NCBI GenBank assembly: GCA_012837615.1 | Contig: DUQX01000072.1 | Span: 1-55,071 of the forward strand | Direction of reading: 5' to 3' | DNA: 55,071 nt | Origin: Bacillota bacterium | GTDB lineage: Bacteria; Bacillota; Dethiobacteria; DTU022; UBA8154 | In this document: positions 42,113 to 51,110 of the stretch, piece by piece | Numbering within the stretch: the first letter of the stretch is position 1 | Layout of the letters: the number at the start of each line of letters is the position of its first letter | The notes under the pieces: generated by a model | Database searches by the model: none | What the model was told of the DNA's origin: nothing | The model's input: only the letters and a program-made list of their open reading frames with translations | Position numbers and translations under genes: made by a program

Positions 42113-42460
42113 CATGAGGACGGGTTGGGCGGCATTATTGAGTAAAACTCTAATCTTAACCTGGCCTAGCTAGTACCATAAAGTCGGATTTCAAAATGAA
42201 CCCTTCTAAACAGTGAATACATCGGTATTTAGATGATTGCCTGAAAAAGTCTTAGCAAATGCGCGCAAGAATTAAGGGCCTAATCAGATGCATTTGGGCA
42301 GCGTGCAGAGTTAGTTTTTGCGAAAGCCCTCACCCAGGTATCCGGAAATTGGCATACATAACCTCGGGGAATAGCCTGCAGGCGACAATCCGTGAGGCGC
42401 TTTTTAGTAAGGGACGTTACTTTTTCTGTAAGATAAGTTTATGAGAAAGATTTTGTGTAT
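42113..42460. other. intergenic region between trxA and the Ku gene
   Basis: About 350 bases with no convincing gene. 42129-42153 resembles the last 26 bases of trxA (42087-42112), a likely relic of a duplication. The stretch 42300-42400 has moderate GC and a GCGAAAGCCC block reminiscent of the inverted repeat at 4874-5089, but the similarity is too weak to call. Confidence 0.35.
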
Positions 42461-42504
42461 ATACCCCTCCTGCCGGAAATAATAGGGGCAGAGGGGGTAT
42501 TTTT
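42461..42504 (+). terminator. terminator-like hairpin overlapping the Ku ribosome site
   Basis: 42461-42474 (ATACCCCTCCTGCC) pairs with 42487-42500 (one mismatch, one G-U), followed by five T residues and then the Ku ATG at 42505. It has the full form of an intrinsic terminator, but its 3' arm holds GAGGGGG, the only candidate Shine-Dalgarno for Ku, seven bases before the ATG. Confidence 0.6.
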
Positions 42505-43353
42505 ATGAGGGCTATGTGGAAAGGTTCTTTGAGTTTTGGCCTGGTAAATATACCGGTGCGCCTTTTTGCGGCAACCGAGAAAAAAGATCTAAAATTTCGC
42601 TACCTGCACGCTCCCTGTCACACTCCCCTGGAGTACCGGAAAGTGTGCGGCACCTGTAATACGGAGGTCCCCTGGGAAGAGATTGTCCGCGGTTATGAAT
42701 ATGAAAAGAACCATTTTGTAGTATTGAGCGACGAGGAGATAAATGCCGCAGCCGGAGAAAAAGAAAGGCTTATTGAAATACAGGACTTCATAAAAATAGA
42801 AGAGATAGATCCAATATTTTTTCAAAATAGCTATTATCTTGCACCCGATGGGCCAGGGGGAAGGCCATATTTGCTGCTGCGCGAGGCTATGCTGGAAACG
42901 GGGAAAATTGCTCTGGCTACCGTTACGCTGCGGACTAAGGAATCTATGGCGGTAGTAAGAACTTATAAAGATGTTTTATCCCTTTCGACCATGTTTTATC
43001 CCGATGAGGTGCGTTCTGTCCGGGATCTCCCCGATCTGCCAAAAGGCGTGAAAGTCCGGGAAAAAGAGCTTGTTATGGCTAAAGAACTCATTGAAAACCT
43101 GGCGGCGCCTTTTGAACCGGAAAAGTATCAGGATAGCTATAGGGAAAAGCTTTTAAGTATGATTCAGGCCAAAGTAGAAGGCAAAGAGGTCTCCGTTGCT
43201 CCCTCTCCGGAGAGAGAAAAAGTAGTTGATTTACTGGAAGCGCTGCAGGCCAGTGTAAAAAAATCTCAAAAGAAAAGGGAAAAAGCCGAAAAAAAGGATG
43301 ATAATAGAAAGCCTTCCCCACGCAAAGAAAAAGCAACGGCCGCCAAAAAATGA
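42505..43353 (+). CDS. ku: Ku protein (non-homologous end joining)
   Basis: Bacterial Ku of 282 residues. The N-terminus MRAMWKGSLSFGLVNIPVRL is the conserved Ku start, so the start codon is secure. The core beta-barrel/bridge domain is followed by a Lys-rich tail (last 35 residues) typical of bacterial Ku DNA-threading tails. It forms a homodimeric ring on DNA ends and recruits LigD. The stop overlaps the start of the ligase gene (ATGA). NHEJ is common in spore formers, where a single chromosome copy must be repaired on germination. Confidence 0.96.
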   Translation: MRAMWKGSLSFGLVNIPVRLFAATEKKDLKFRYLHAPCHTPLEYRKVCGTCNTEVPWEEIVRGYEYEKNHFVVLSDEEINAAAGEKERLIEIQDFIKIEEIDPIFFQNSYYLAPDGPGGRPYLLLREAMLETGKIALATVTLRTKESMAVVRTYKDVLSLSTMFYPDEVRSVRDLPDLPKGVKVREKELVMAKELIENLAAPFEPEKYQDSYREKLLSMIQAKVEGKEVSVAPSPEREKVVDLLEALQASVKKSQKKREKAEKKDDNRKPSPRKEKATAAKK

Positions 43354-44303
43354 CGGCGAGAAATAGCTTGTTTCAGCAAAAAATAGTACCCATGGAGCCG
43401 CAGCCCGGAAAGGTATTGCAGGAGGGTTCCGGCTTCCTCTACCAGGTAAAATGGGACGGTATACGCATTCTTGCTTTTGGGGAAGGCGGTGCCGTTCATC
43501 TGCAGGGGAGGAGCTTAAAAAATAAAACGAACCTTTACCCGGAGCTGGCCGTATTGCCGGAGCTCGTCAGGGGAAAAAGTTTTATCCTGGACGGGGAATT
43601 GATCGCACTTGATGAGGGACGCCCCAGCTTTTTTACTGTGATGCAAAGAGAACGGGCTTTGCCGGGCAGCATCTCACTGATGAAAAAGGTACCTGTCTAT
43701 TATATGGTCTTTGATTTATTATATCTTGACGATAAATGGCTTTTAGAGTATCCCTGGAAAAAGCAGCAGAAGATGTTGTTGGATGCGCTGAGTAAACATG
43801 AGCAGATACACTTAACTTCGACTTATGAAGATGGTGAAATACTGCTTGAAACGGTCAGAAAGAATAAAATGGAGGGCATAGTGGCTAAGAAAGAAGACAG
43901 CCCTTATATTCCCGGACCGCGAAAATCGACATACTGGCATAAAATTAAAATTATACAGACGCTCGAAGCCTATGTGGGAGGCATATCCTTCAAAAATAAA
44001 AAGCCGGTGTCCTTACTTCTGGGTTTAAAAGAAGACAATACCGGCAGTAATACTACCGGAAAGCTGCGCTATATCGGGAGCGTAAGCAGCGGCCTCAAGG
44101 AGAAAGATCTCGAAAAGTGGCACAACTGGGCTCTAGATAATAACAGCATCTTTTCCCCTTTTACAAGTTTTGCTGCTTCTTCAAGAAGAAGCTATCTTTG
44201 GGTAAACCCCGTGAAAAAGGTTAATGTGAGTTTTAGCGAGTGGACGCCGGAATTGAAGCTGCGCGCTCCACGTATTACAACTGTGAGTCACGGTACAATA
44301 TAA
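43350..44303 (+). CDS. ATP-dependent DNA ligase, LigD ligase-domain type
   Basis: 317-residue ligase: adenylation domain with nucleotidyl Lys34 in VKWDGIR, motif III LDGELIALDEG, motif IV MEGIVAKKEDSPY and motif V WHKIKI, then an OB-fold domain. It seals DNA breaks with Ku. In LigD of many bacteria this domain is fused to a polymerase domain; here it stands alone and overlaps Ku by four bases. Confidence 0.93.
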   Translation: MTARNSLFQQKIVPMEPQPGKVLQEGSGFLYQVKWDGIRILAFGEGGAVHLQGRSLKNKTNLYPELAVLPELVRGKSFILDGELIALDEGRPSFFTVMQRERALPGSISLMKKVPVYYMVFDLLYLDDKWLLEYPWKKQQKMLLDALSKHEQIHLTSTYEDGEILLETVRKNKMEGIVAKKEDSPYIPGPRKSTYWHKIKIIQTLEAYVGGISFKNKKPVSLLLGLKEDNTGSNTTGKLRYIGSVSSGLKEKDLEKWHNWALDNNSIFSPFTSFAASSRRSYLWVNPVKKVNVSFSEWTPELKLRAPRITTVSHGTI

Positions 44304-44450
44304 CATTTCTTGTATTGTGGTTTGGTGTATTGTCTCTAGCTTTTGGTTTATCCAGCGCAGCTAACAGAATTAGCAGGTGAAGGAGCCAGGTAGTGGAATT
44401 GCAAACCTGATCCGGCCGGCACAGTTCATTTATGATTAGGAGAGTTGCCC

Positions 44451-45335
44451 ATGCCTGTTACAATGGAAATAAACCAAAAAAAAGTTTCACTCACCAATTT
44501 AGAAAAAGAGCTCTGGCCGGGTGAGGGGATAACAAAATATGATCTCATTAAGTATTACCTGGATGTTTCCCCATATATATTGCCTCATCTTCAACAGCGT
44601 TTCCTGGTATTCCAGCGTTTTCCGGAGGGTATCGGCAAGCAGGGTTTTTATCAGAAAAATTCTCCGCAGGGCGTGCCGGCCTGGTTGAAGACTGTTCCCT
44701 TTCAACATGCCGAGGGCAAAATAACAAATTATATTCTTGCCACAGGCCCCGAAACATTAACCTGGCTGGGAAACCAGGCCTGCCTGGAGATTCACCAGTG
44801 GCTATCATCTGCAGAAACCCCCGACAACCCTGATTTTGCTGTTTTTGACCTGGACCTTGCAGAGGGGGTTTCTTTTTCAGAAGTGTGTACTGTTGCCCTG
44901 AATCTGAAAAAAATGCTGGAGGAAAAAGGTTTACGTTCTTATCCCAAGACATCCGGTTCAAGGGGGATTCAGGTATATCTTCCGCTTGAACCGATATATA
45001 CTTATGAGATAACCAGGGTTTACTGCGAAAGCATTTTTCAAGAACTTAACGCCATGATGCCTGCAATTACAACACTGGAAAGAAAAGTCTCCCGGAGGGG
45101 GAGAAAAATCTACCTCGATTACTTGCAAAACGGCCGGGGGAAGACCCTTGTTGCCCCTTATTCCCCTCGCCCTATCCGAGGGGCTCCGGTTTCCGCCCCT
45201 CTGGAATGGTCTGAGGTCGCCGCTAATTCCTTTGAGCCCTCCTCATTTAGTATTAAGAATATGCTTTCAAGATTAAAAAGAAAAGGGGATTTGTTTTACC
45301 CCGTATTAACAGATCGTCAGAAGCTCATTACCTGA
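44451..45335 (+). CDS. LigD polymerase domain (primase-polymerase family)
   Basis: 294-residue archaeo-eukaryotic primase-type polymerase of the LigD PolDom family: SLTNLEKELWPGEGITKYDLIKYY, the catalytic FDLDLAEG (Asp133, Asp135), TSGSRGIQVYLPL and LDYLQNGRGKTLVAPYSPRP. It fills gaps with nucleotides, preferably ribonucleotides in known members, during end joining. It follows the ligase gene after 147 non-coding bases. ATG 44451 has TTAGGAGA seven bases upstream. No 3'-phosphoesterase domain is found in any of the three NHEJ genes. Confidence 0.93.
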   Translation: MPVTMEINQKKVSLTNLEKELWPGEGITKYDLIKYYLDVSPYILPHLQQRFLVFQRFPEGIGKQGFYQKNSPQGVPAWLKTVPFQHAEGKITNYILATGPETLTWLGNQACLEIHQWLSSAETPDNPDFAVFDLDLAEGVSFSEVCTVALNLKKMLEEKGLRSYPKTSGSRGIQVYLPLEPIYTYEITRVYCESIFQELNAMMPAITTLERKVSRRGRKIYLDYLQNGRGKTLVAPYSPRPIRGAPVSAPLEWSEVAANSFEPSSFSIKNMLSRLKRKGDLFYPVLTDRQKLIT

Positions 45336-45506
45336 GGTAATCATTCCAGAATGCGCTGACAAGTTATTGCTCCTGGACTAAGATCAACAAAATGGAAAAA
45401 ATAGGAAGTATTCTGTTGCAGAAAACACCCTAGGGTAAGGCGGAATTATTAGCATTGAAAGAATCTGGCTGGGCTGGATCCTTGCTGTCGGTAAACTTTA
45501 TAATGA

Positions 45507-45538
45507 AAAAGGGATGCTCTTTCTTCAGCATCTCTTTT
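45507..45538 (+). terminator. terminator of the NHEJ genes
   Basis: 45507-45518 pairs with 45527-45538 (AAAAGGGATGCT with AGCATCTCTTTT, one G-U), eight-base loop, T4 at the 3' end. The flanking intergenic region 45336-45660 holds no other recognised feature. Confidence 0.65.
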
Positions 45539-45660
45539 ACTATTACGAATGCTGTTTTACCGTGCATTATATCCGAGCATTTGGCTAAAAATATTAAAAG
45601 TATGCTTGAAATATTGAAAATGGAGTTGTTATAAGGGAAATGAATAGCAAGGTCATCAGT

Positions 45661-45954
45661 ATGGTCGATATAAAGAGAAAAAAGATTGAGGAAAACCTTG
45701 AATTTTTTCAAGAACGTTACTGGGAGTGGGTTTTTGCCTACCGCTGGAAACCGTGCCCGCAATGTACACGTTTGTTGTTGCGCATGTGGAAGCAGGAAAA
45801 TATCTGGTCCAATCTTTGCGGTGTATGTTGTTCGTATTTTTATTATTACCAGGTGCTCTACGTCAGGGCGATTAAAACAGTATGCCAGCGGGGGAGAAAG
45901 GTCCCCACATTTCAGGAATTAGAGGATTGGTACTATCAGCACGGGGAGCTATAA
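45661..45954 (+). CDS. small Cys-rich hypothetical protein
   Basis: Unrecognised protein of 97 residues (104 if it starts at ATG 45640, whose ribosome site is too close). It is rich in aromatic and basic residues. It carries CPQC and CGVCC, spaced about 20 residues apart, which could form a zinc-ribbon-like site. A Tyr run (FYYYQVLY) and a C-terminal EDWYYQHGEL follow. It lies upstream of the CtsR operon, separated by the ctsR promoter. No function can be assigned. Confidence 0.55.
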   Translation: MVDIKRKKIEENLEFFQERYWEWVFAYRWKPCPQCTRLLLRMWKQENIWSNLCGVCCSYFYYYQVLYVRAIKTVCQRGRKVPTFQELEDWYYQHGEL

Positions 45955-46084
45955 AAAACTACCGGTCATGAATGAAAAAAGGAGATATTTAATATAAAAA
46001 GTAAGGAAATAGACCGTTGTTTGTGTAAAAATAGCCTGTTAAAATAATACAAGGCTATATTATCCAAAATCAGGGCAAAGATGA

Positions 46085-46113
46085 TTTGCATAAATTTTTT
46101 TTTAAGGTATAAT
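46085..46113 (+). promoter_or_regulatory. promoter of the ctsR operon
   Basis: TATAAT (46108-46113) with TTTGCA (46085-46090) 17 bases upstream. The CtsR box lies immediately downstream, over the start point. Confidence 0.65.
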
Positions 46114-46124
46114 AACATTATAAA

Positions 46125-46141
46125 GGTCAGTAATGGTCAAA
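46125..46141 (+). promoter_or_regulatory. CtsR operator
   Basis: GGTCAGT-AAT-GGTCAAA: two direct heptamers spaced by three bases, matching the CtsR consensus RGTCAAA-NAN-RGTCAAA with two changes in the first half. Placed between the -10 and ctsR, it predicts autoregulated, heat-inducible expression of the operon. Confidence 0.85.
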
Positions 46142-46210
46142 GTCTAATTTAAATTATATTTTATACTCATTATGATAACCTTTATTGTAAGAGGTGAAAC
46201 AAAGAGCAAA

Positions 46211-46672
46211 ATGAGCAATCTTGCTGACAGAATGGAGGAATATCTAAAAAAACTCCTAACATTAAGCCCCTCCGGATATATAGATATAAAAAGAAAAGAG
46301 CTGGCAAATAAATTTTTATGTGTCCCCTCTCAGATTAATTATGTCTTAGGTACTCGTTTCACACTGGATAAGGGATACCTGGTAGAGAGTAAAAGAGGGG
46401 GCAGGGGGTACGTACGGATTAAAAAATTGCAGCTATCTGTAGAAAACCTTCTTTCTACCTTTCTTAAAGATATTGCTGCCGGCGGGATTAGCGATGAAAG
46501 GGCAAGGGGTATAATCCAGAGGCTTTACGAGTTAAAATATATATCATTGAGGGAATCAAGATTAATGGAGACGGTTTTAAGCTGCCTTAAAGCAGTTGAA
46601 GATAGTTCCTTTAGGGATGAGCTGCGCGGGCTATTATTAAGAGACATGTTGCTGTTATTGATTAAGTTTTAA
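46211..46672 (+). CDS. ctsR: transcriptional repressor CtsR
   Basis: 153-residue repressor of class III heat-shock genes. The N-terminus MSNLADRMEEYLKKLL, the winged helix (IDIKRKELANKFLCVPSQINYVLGTRF), the glycine-rich wing KRGGRGYVRI and the C-terminal domain all match the family. Start ATG 46211 is chosen by homology; GAGGTGA lies about 14 bases upstream. It is inactivated by heat and targeted for degradation through McsB arginine phosphorylation and ClpC, both encoded downstream. Confidence 0.95.
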   Translation: MSNLADRMEEYLKKLLTLSPSGYIDIKRKELANKFLCVPSQINYVLGTRFTLDKGYLVESKRGGRGYVRIKKLQLSVENLLSTFLKDIAAGGISDERARGIIQRLYELKYISLRESRLMETVLSCLKAVEDSSFRDELRGLLLRDMLLLLIKF

Positions 46673-46851
46673 TATCTTTGTTTAAAAAACAGCGTTTTTG
46701 TTAATGAAAACAGCCAAAAATAAATGAAGGTCAGAGGAGGTGAAATTTCCGGCCACAAAAATATAAAAAATTTATCTTGACTATTTTTACGGGTCTTTTT
46801 TCGATCGGGACTAATTTTATTCGACTATTTTACGGCTGGCCGGAATAAAAG
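46673..46851 (+). promoter_or_regulatory. structured spacer between ctsR and mcsA
   Basis: A 179-base gap, long for this operon. A very strong ribosome site, AGAGGAGGTGA (46733-46743), lies over 100 bases before the mcsA ATG. A perfect 9-bp inverted repeat, TTCCGGCCA (46747-46755) and TGGCCGGAA (46837-46845), brackets a roughly 80-base interior that contains a direct repeat of GACTATTTTACGG (46779 on and 46823-46835). Closing the long stem would place the ribosome site about nine to twelve bases from the ATG at 46852. Confidence 0.5.
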
Positions 46852-47391
46852 ATGTTATGTGAAAAATGCGGTAAAAATATTGCTTCAGTGCATGTAACTA
46901 AAATAATCAATGGAAAAAAAACTGAATTGTACCTCTGTGAAAACTGTGCAGGTGAAAAGGGCGAGCTGGGGTTTTCTTTTGAGGGAAAATTTCCTTTGCA
47001 TCAATTTTTCTCCAATCTAATGAGTTTCCCCGGCAGTGGTTCGGGAAAAGTTGCTTCTACAAGCTATAGCGGCCTTCAGTGCCCGGGTTGCGGATTAACG
47101 TATGCCCAGTTTGGCCAGATTGGACGCTTTGGGTGCGACCGGTGTTACGATTCCTTTGGCGAGAATCTTTTGCCGCTTTTACGCCGCCTTCACGGCAACC
47201 AAAAACACATCGGCAAAATCCCGGCAAGGGTAGGTTCCCATGTTAGGCTAAAAAAAGATATTGAGCGTTTAAGAGAGGAGTTGCAGAAAAAAGTAGCGGA
47301 AGAGGCATTCGAAGAAGCGGCTGTACTAAGGGATAAAATTCGCAAACTGGAAAATAAGATTTCTTCCGGAGGTGAGAATCATGGAGGATAA
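46852..47391 (+). CDS. mcsA: McsA, activator of protein arginine kinase
   Basis: 179-residue protein with four CxxC-type zinc-binding pairs (CEKC, CENC, CPGC, CDRC) and a C-terminal UVR motif (VAEEAFEEAAVLRDKIRKLE). McsA binds and stimulates McsB and helps deliver clients to ClpC. The start ATG 46852 is fixed by the conserved MLCEKCGKN; no good ribosome site is adjacent (see the spacer entry). It overlaps mcsB by 11 bases. Confidence 0.94.
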   Translation: MLCEKCGKNIASVHVTKIINGKKTELYLCENCAGEKGELGFSFEGKFPLHQFFSNLMSFPGSGSGKVASTSYSGLQCPGCGLTYAQFGQIGRFGCDRCYDSFGENLLPLLRRLHGNQKHIGKIPARVGSHVRLKKDIERLREELQKKVAEEAFEEAAVLRDKIRKLENKISSGGENHGG

Positions 47392-48514
47392 TCGGAAAGC
47401 AAAGCATAGTTTATCGGAAAATTCACTGGAAGAAATATTAAAGAACAACGATGGTGAAAATAAAATGCAACAGGAGAGAAGGTCAGAAATAGTAAGTAAA
47501 TGGATGGAAGGAACGGGGCCTGAAGCGGAAATTGTGATTAGCAGCAGGATAAGGCTGGCAAGAAATATTAGGAAAATGCCTTTTCCTCCGCTGGCCTCCG
47601 ATGAACAGCGCGAAAAAATACTGCAAACGGCGAAGGACGTTCTCCGGAATTCGCGTTTGGAAGAGTCCGGCTTTGGAATAATGGATATTAGTGTCCTGTC
47701 ACCGGTATTCAGACAGGTGCTGGTAGAAAAGCACCTTATCAGCCCTCTTTTGTCACGCGAAAACCGGTTTAGCGCTCTAATGCTTAGGAAAGATGAAATA
47801 ATAAGTATCATGGTCAATGAAGAAGATCACTTTCGTATTCAGTGCCTTTTACCGGGGCTGCAGCTTGAAAAAGCCTGGCAGGAAGCCTCAAGATATGATG
47901 ACATTCTTGAATCCCACCTGGATTATGCCTTTGATGAAGAAAAGGGTTATCTTACAGCTTGTCCAACCAATGTGGGCACGGGTTTACGTGCTTCAGTAAT
48001 GCTCCACTTGCCTGCCCTGGCAATTACACAGCAAATTAATCGAATTCTATCTGCTGTCAGCCAGGTTGGGTTGGCCGTTAGAGGTCTTTATGGCGAGGGA
48101 ACCGAAATGACAGGAAACTTGTTTCAAATTTCTAACCAGATTACTCTGGGACAGTCGGAAGAGGAGATTCTGCAAAACCTATACGGTGTAACAAGTCAGC
48201 TTATCAATCAGGAAAAGAGTGCCAGGGAGCATCTTCTTAACGAAGGTAGGGAGAAACTGGGCGATAGGGCTGGCAGGGCGTACGGAATTCTTAAGAATGC
48301 CTGGATGCTCAGCTCCAGGGAAGCCATGCAGTTTCTTTCCGATGTTCGCCTTGGGGTAGACCTGGGGCTTTTAAAAGGCGTTCCTTTAAAAATACTGAAT
48401 GAACTTTTAGTTCTTATTAGGCCGGGATGCCTGCAGTATCTTAAGGATAAAAATTTAGGTCCGTACGAAAGAGATCTTGAAAGGGCGATACAGATTCAAA
48501 AGTGCTTGCCTTAA
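47381..48514 (+). CDS. mcsB: protein arginine kinase McsB
   Basis: Phosphagen-kinase-like enzyme that phosphorylates arginines to mark proteins for ClpCP. Markers: VISSRIRLARN and CPTNVGTGLRASVMLHLP (from about residue 193). With ATG 47381 (GGAGGTGA upstream) it has 377 residues, with an unusual polar N-terminal extension of about 28 residues; an internal ATG at 47465 with GGTGA upstream would give 349, close to the usual length. Both starts may be used. Confidence 0.94.
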   Translation: MEDNRKAKHSLSENSLEEILKNNDGENKMQQERRSEIVSKWMEGTGPEAEIVISSRIRLARNIRKMPFPPLASDEQREKILQTAKDVLRNSRLEESGFGIMDISVLSPVFRQVLVEKHLISPLLSRENRFSALMLRKDEIISIMVNEEDHFRIQCLLPGLQLEKAWQEASRYDDILESHLDYAFDEEKGYLTACPTNVGTGLRASVMLHLPALAITQQINRILSAVSQVGLAVRGLYGEGTEMTGNLFQISNQITLGQSEEEILQNLYGVTSQLINQEKSAREHLLNEGREKLGDRAGRAYGILKNAWMLSSREAMQFLSDVRLGVDLGLLKGVPLKILNELLVLIRPGCLQYLKDKNLGPYERDLERAIQIQKCLP

Positions 48515-48547
48515 AAAATATTTCTTTAGGAAAGGAGTGCAAAAATA

Positions 48548-51028
48548 ATGTTTATGTTCGGCAGATTTACCGAAAGAGCACAGCAGGTACTGGTGCTGGC
48601 TCAAGAGGAAGCAAAAAGGTTAAACCACAACTTTATTGGTACGGAGCATATTTTGCTGGGATTGGTTCGGGAGGGATCAGGCATAGCAGCAAGGGCCCTT
48701 CAAAACCTTGGCGTTGAGCTGGCGCGGGTACGTGCCGAGGTGGAAAAGATTATCGGTAAAGGGGAAAAAATACAGGTACAGGGTATTAGTTACACTCCTA
48801 GAGCAAAAAAGGTGATCGAACTGGCTATAGAAGAAGGACAAAATCTAGGTCACAACTATGTAGGTACAGAGCACCTTTTGCTGGGGCTTTTGAGGGAAGG
48901 TGAGGGTATAGCTGCCCAGGTTTTATCAAACCTGGGGATTGATCTCAAAAAGGCCCGGAGGGAAGTTATACAACTTTTAGGTGGCGAGGTCCAGCTGGGG
49001 GGTGGGCAGGGGAAAAACGTGCCACAAACTCCCACTGTTGATGCATTTGGCCGTGACCTTACAAAGATGGCTAGGGAAGGAAAACTGGATCCGGTCATTG
49101 GCCGGGAGAAGGAGATCGAAAGGGTAGTTCAAATTTTATGCAGGCGTACTAAAAATAACCCCTGTCTGATCGGTGAACCCGGTGTGGGGAAAACGGCCAT
49201 AGCAGAAGGATTGGCGCAGCGTATAACGGAGGGAAGTGCCCCGGATATCCTTAGGGATAAAAGGGTAGTAACCCTGGAGCTGGCAGCTGTAGTTGCAGGT
49301 ACCAAGTACAGGGGAGAATTCGAAGAACGCCTGCGCAAATTAATGATGGAATTGCAGCAAGCCGGAAATGTAATCATCTTCATCGACGAGCTGCATACCA
49401 TTATTGGAGCAGGAGCTGCTGAAGGGGCCATTGATGCCTCCAATATTCTCAAACCGGCGCTGGCCAAGGGTGAGCTGCAGGCTATCGGCGCTACTACTCT
49501 GGATGAGTACAGAAAATATATTGAAAGAGATCCAGCACTTGAAAGGCGTTTTCAACCCATTATGGTTGGAGAGCCCAGTAAGGAGGAAAGCTTGGAGATA
49601 TTAAAAGGTTTGCGCGACCGTTATGAAGCTCATCATCGTGTTAAGATCACCGATGAGGCACTGGAAGCTGCTGTTAAACTGGCCGATCGTTATATACAGG
49701 ATCGTTTCCTTCCCGATAAGGCCATAGATCTTATCGATGAAGCCGCCTCCCGTGTCAGATTGCGCAATTATACTGCTCCCCCCGATCTGAAAGAGATGGA
49801 GGAAAAGTTGGAAAGTATCAGGCAGGAGAAAGAAGCGGCCGTAAGGGGCCAGGAATTTGAAAAAGCCGCCCAGCTGCGGGACAAAGAACAGCAGTTCAGG
49901 GCTAAGGTAAACGAGCTAAAAAAAGAATGGGAGAAAAAGAAAGTTGTATCCGACCAATCTGTAGTAACAGAGGAGGATATTGCCCATATCGTATCGAGCT
50001 GGACTGGGGTTCCGGTTAAAAAGCTCGCCGAGGAAGAATCGGCACGCCTGCTGCGCATGGAAGACATCCTGCACGAAAGGGTAATTGGCCAGCATGAAGC
50101 GGTTCAAGCTGTAGCCAGGGCTATCCGCCGCGGGCGCGCGGGACTAAAGGATCCTAAAAGGCCCATCGGTTCATTTATCTTCCTCGGGCCAACCGGGGTA
50201 GGAAAAACGGAGCTGGCGCGCAGCCTGGCGGAGGCACTTTTTGAGGACGAGGAATCAATGATCCGTCTGGATATGTCAGAGTATATGGAGAAGCATACAA
50301 CGGCTAGGCTAATCGGTGCACCTCCGGGATATGTGGGTTATGATGAAGGGGGCCAGCTGACTGAAAAAGTAAGGCGCAAGCCCTATAGCGTTATCCTTCT
50401 GGATGAAATTGAAAAGGCCCATCCCGATGTATTTAACATCTTGTTGCAGATTCTCGAAGACGGGCGTTTAACTGATGGTAAAGGCCGCACCGTTAATTTT
50501 CGTAATACAGTGGTAATTATGACCTCTAACGTAGGAGCCAACTATATTAAGAAACAGCCGAGTGTAGGATTCAGGCCTGCCGATGCGGAGAAATCCTATG
50601 AAAGCATGAAAAACAGGCTGCTTGATGAGCTGAAACGGACTTTCCGGCCGGAATTTTTAAATAGAGTGGATGATCTTATTGTCTTCAAGTCACTTACGGA
50701 AGAGGATATTGCCCAAATAGTGGATCTGATGTTAAATGATCTCGCCAAACGTATCAAGGATTATGGCATGCAGATTGAGGTTACAACAGAAGCGAAAAAC
50801 CTGCTTGCCAAAGAAGGGTACGATCCCACCTATGGGGCCCGCCCCCTGAGGCGCGTTATCCAGAAAAGGCTTGAGGATGGTATTTCCGAGGAAATGTTAA
50901 AAGGGCACTTTTCAGCAGGCGATATTATTATTGTAGATAAAGCGAAAGATGCGGAAAAACTTGTCTTTACTAAAAAAGCCTCCGCGCAGCCGGAACAGCA
51001 GCAGAAGGAACAAGCTTCATCGAGTTAA
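48548..51028 (+). CDS. clpC: ATP-dependent Clp protease ATPase subunit ClpC
   Basis: 826-residue Hsp100 unfoldase: N-terminal double Clp-N repeat ([16 protein letters not shown] and [16 protein letters not shown]), AAA+ domain 1 with GEPGVGKTA (about 209), a middle coiled coil with a UVR motif (about 420-455), and AAA+ domain 2 with GPTGVGKTE (about 547). It works with ClpP (not in the window) and McsB. AAAGGAGTG precedes the ATG. It is the last gene of the ctsR operon, followed by a terminator. Confidence 0.97.
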   Translation: MFMFGRFTERAQQVLVLAQEEAKRLNHNFIGTEHILLGLVREGSGIAARALQNLGVELARVRAEVEKIIGKGEKIQVQGISYTPRAKKVIELAIEEGQNLGHNYVGTEHLLLGLLREGEGIAAQVLSNLGIDLKKARREVIQLLGGEVQLGGGQGKNVPQTPTVDAFGRDLTKMAREGKLDPVIGREKEIERVVQILCRRTKNNPCLIGEPGVGKTAIAEGLAQRITEGSAPDILRDKRVVTLELAAVVAGTKYRGEFEERLRKLMMELQQAGNVIIFIDELHTIIGAGAAEGAIDASNILKPALAKGELQAIGATTLDEYRKYIERDPALERRFQPIMVGEPSKEESLEILKGLRDRYEAHHRVKITDEALEAAVKLADRYIQDRFLPDKAIDLIDEAASRVRLRNYTAPPDLKEMEEKLESIRQEKEAAVRGQEFEKAAQLRDKEQQFRAKVNELKKEWEKKKVVSDQSVVTEEDIAHIVSSWTGVPVKKLAEEESARLLRMEDILHERVIGQHEAVQAVARAIRRGRAGLKDPKRPIGSFIFLGPTGVGKTELARSLAEALFEDEESMIRLDMSEYMEKHTTARLIGAPPGYVGYDEGGQLTEKVRRKPYSVILLDEIEKAHPDVFNILLQILEDGRLTDGKGRTVNFRNTVVIMTSNVGANYIKKQPSVGFRPADAEKSYESMKNRLLDELKRTFRPEFLNRVDDLIVFKSLTEEDIAQIVDLMLNDLAKRIKDYGMQIEVTTEAKNLLAKEGYDPTYGARPLRRVIQKRLEDGISEEMLKGHFSAGDIIIVDKAKDAEKLVFTKKASAQPEQQQKEQASSS

Positions 51029-51061
51029 TAAGCGGCGCGGTTTTAACAAGGTAGTTGTTTT

Positions 51062-51110
51062 AGCGATGCAGTTGGAGTAATATATAATGAGACTCAACTG
51101 CATCGCTTTT
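51062..51110 (+). terminator. terminator of the ctsR-clpC operon
   Basis: AGCGATGCAGTTG (51062-51074) pairs perfectly with CAACTGCATCGCT (51095-51107), followed by TTTT. Confidence 0.8.

Noticed and set aside
42290-42400. Similarity to the long inverted repeat at 4874-5089
   Set aside because: Only a GCGAAAGCC block and a few short words agree; that is within chance.
42400-42420. GTAA...TTAC pair as a possible fourth MITE
   Set aside because: The interval between GTAA and TTAC is only a few bases and no 8-bp duplication flanks it.
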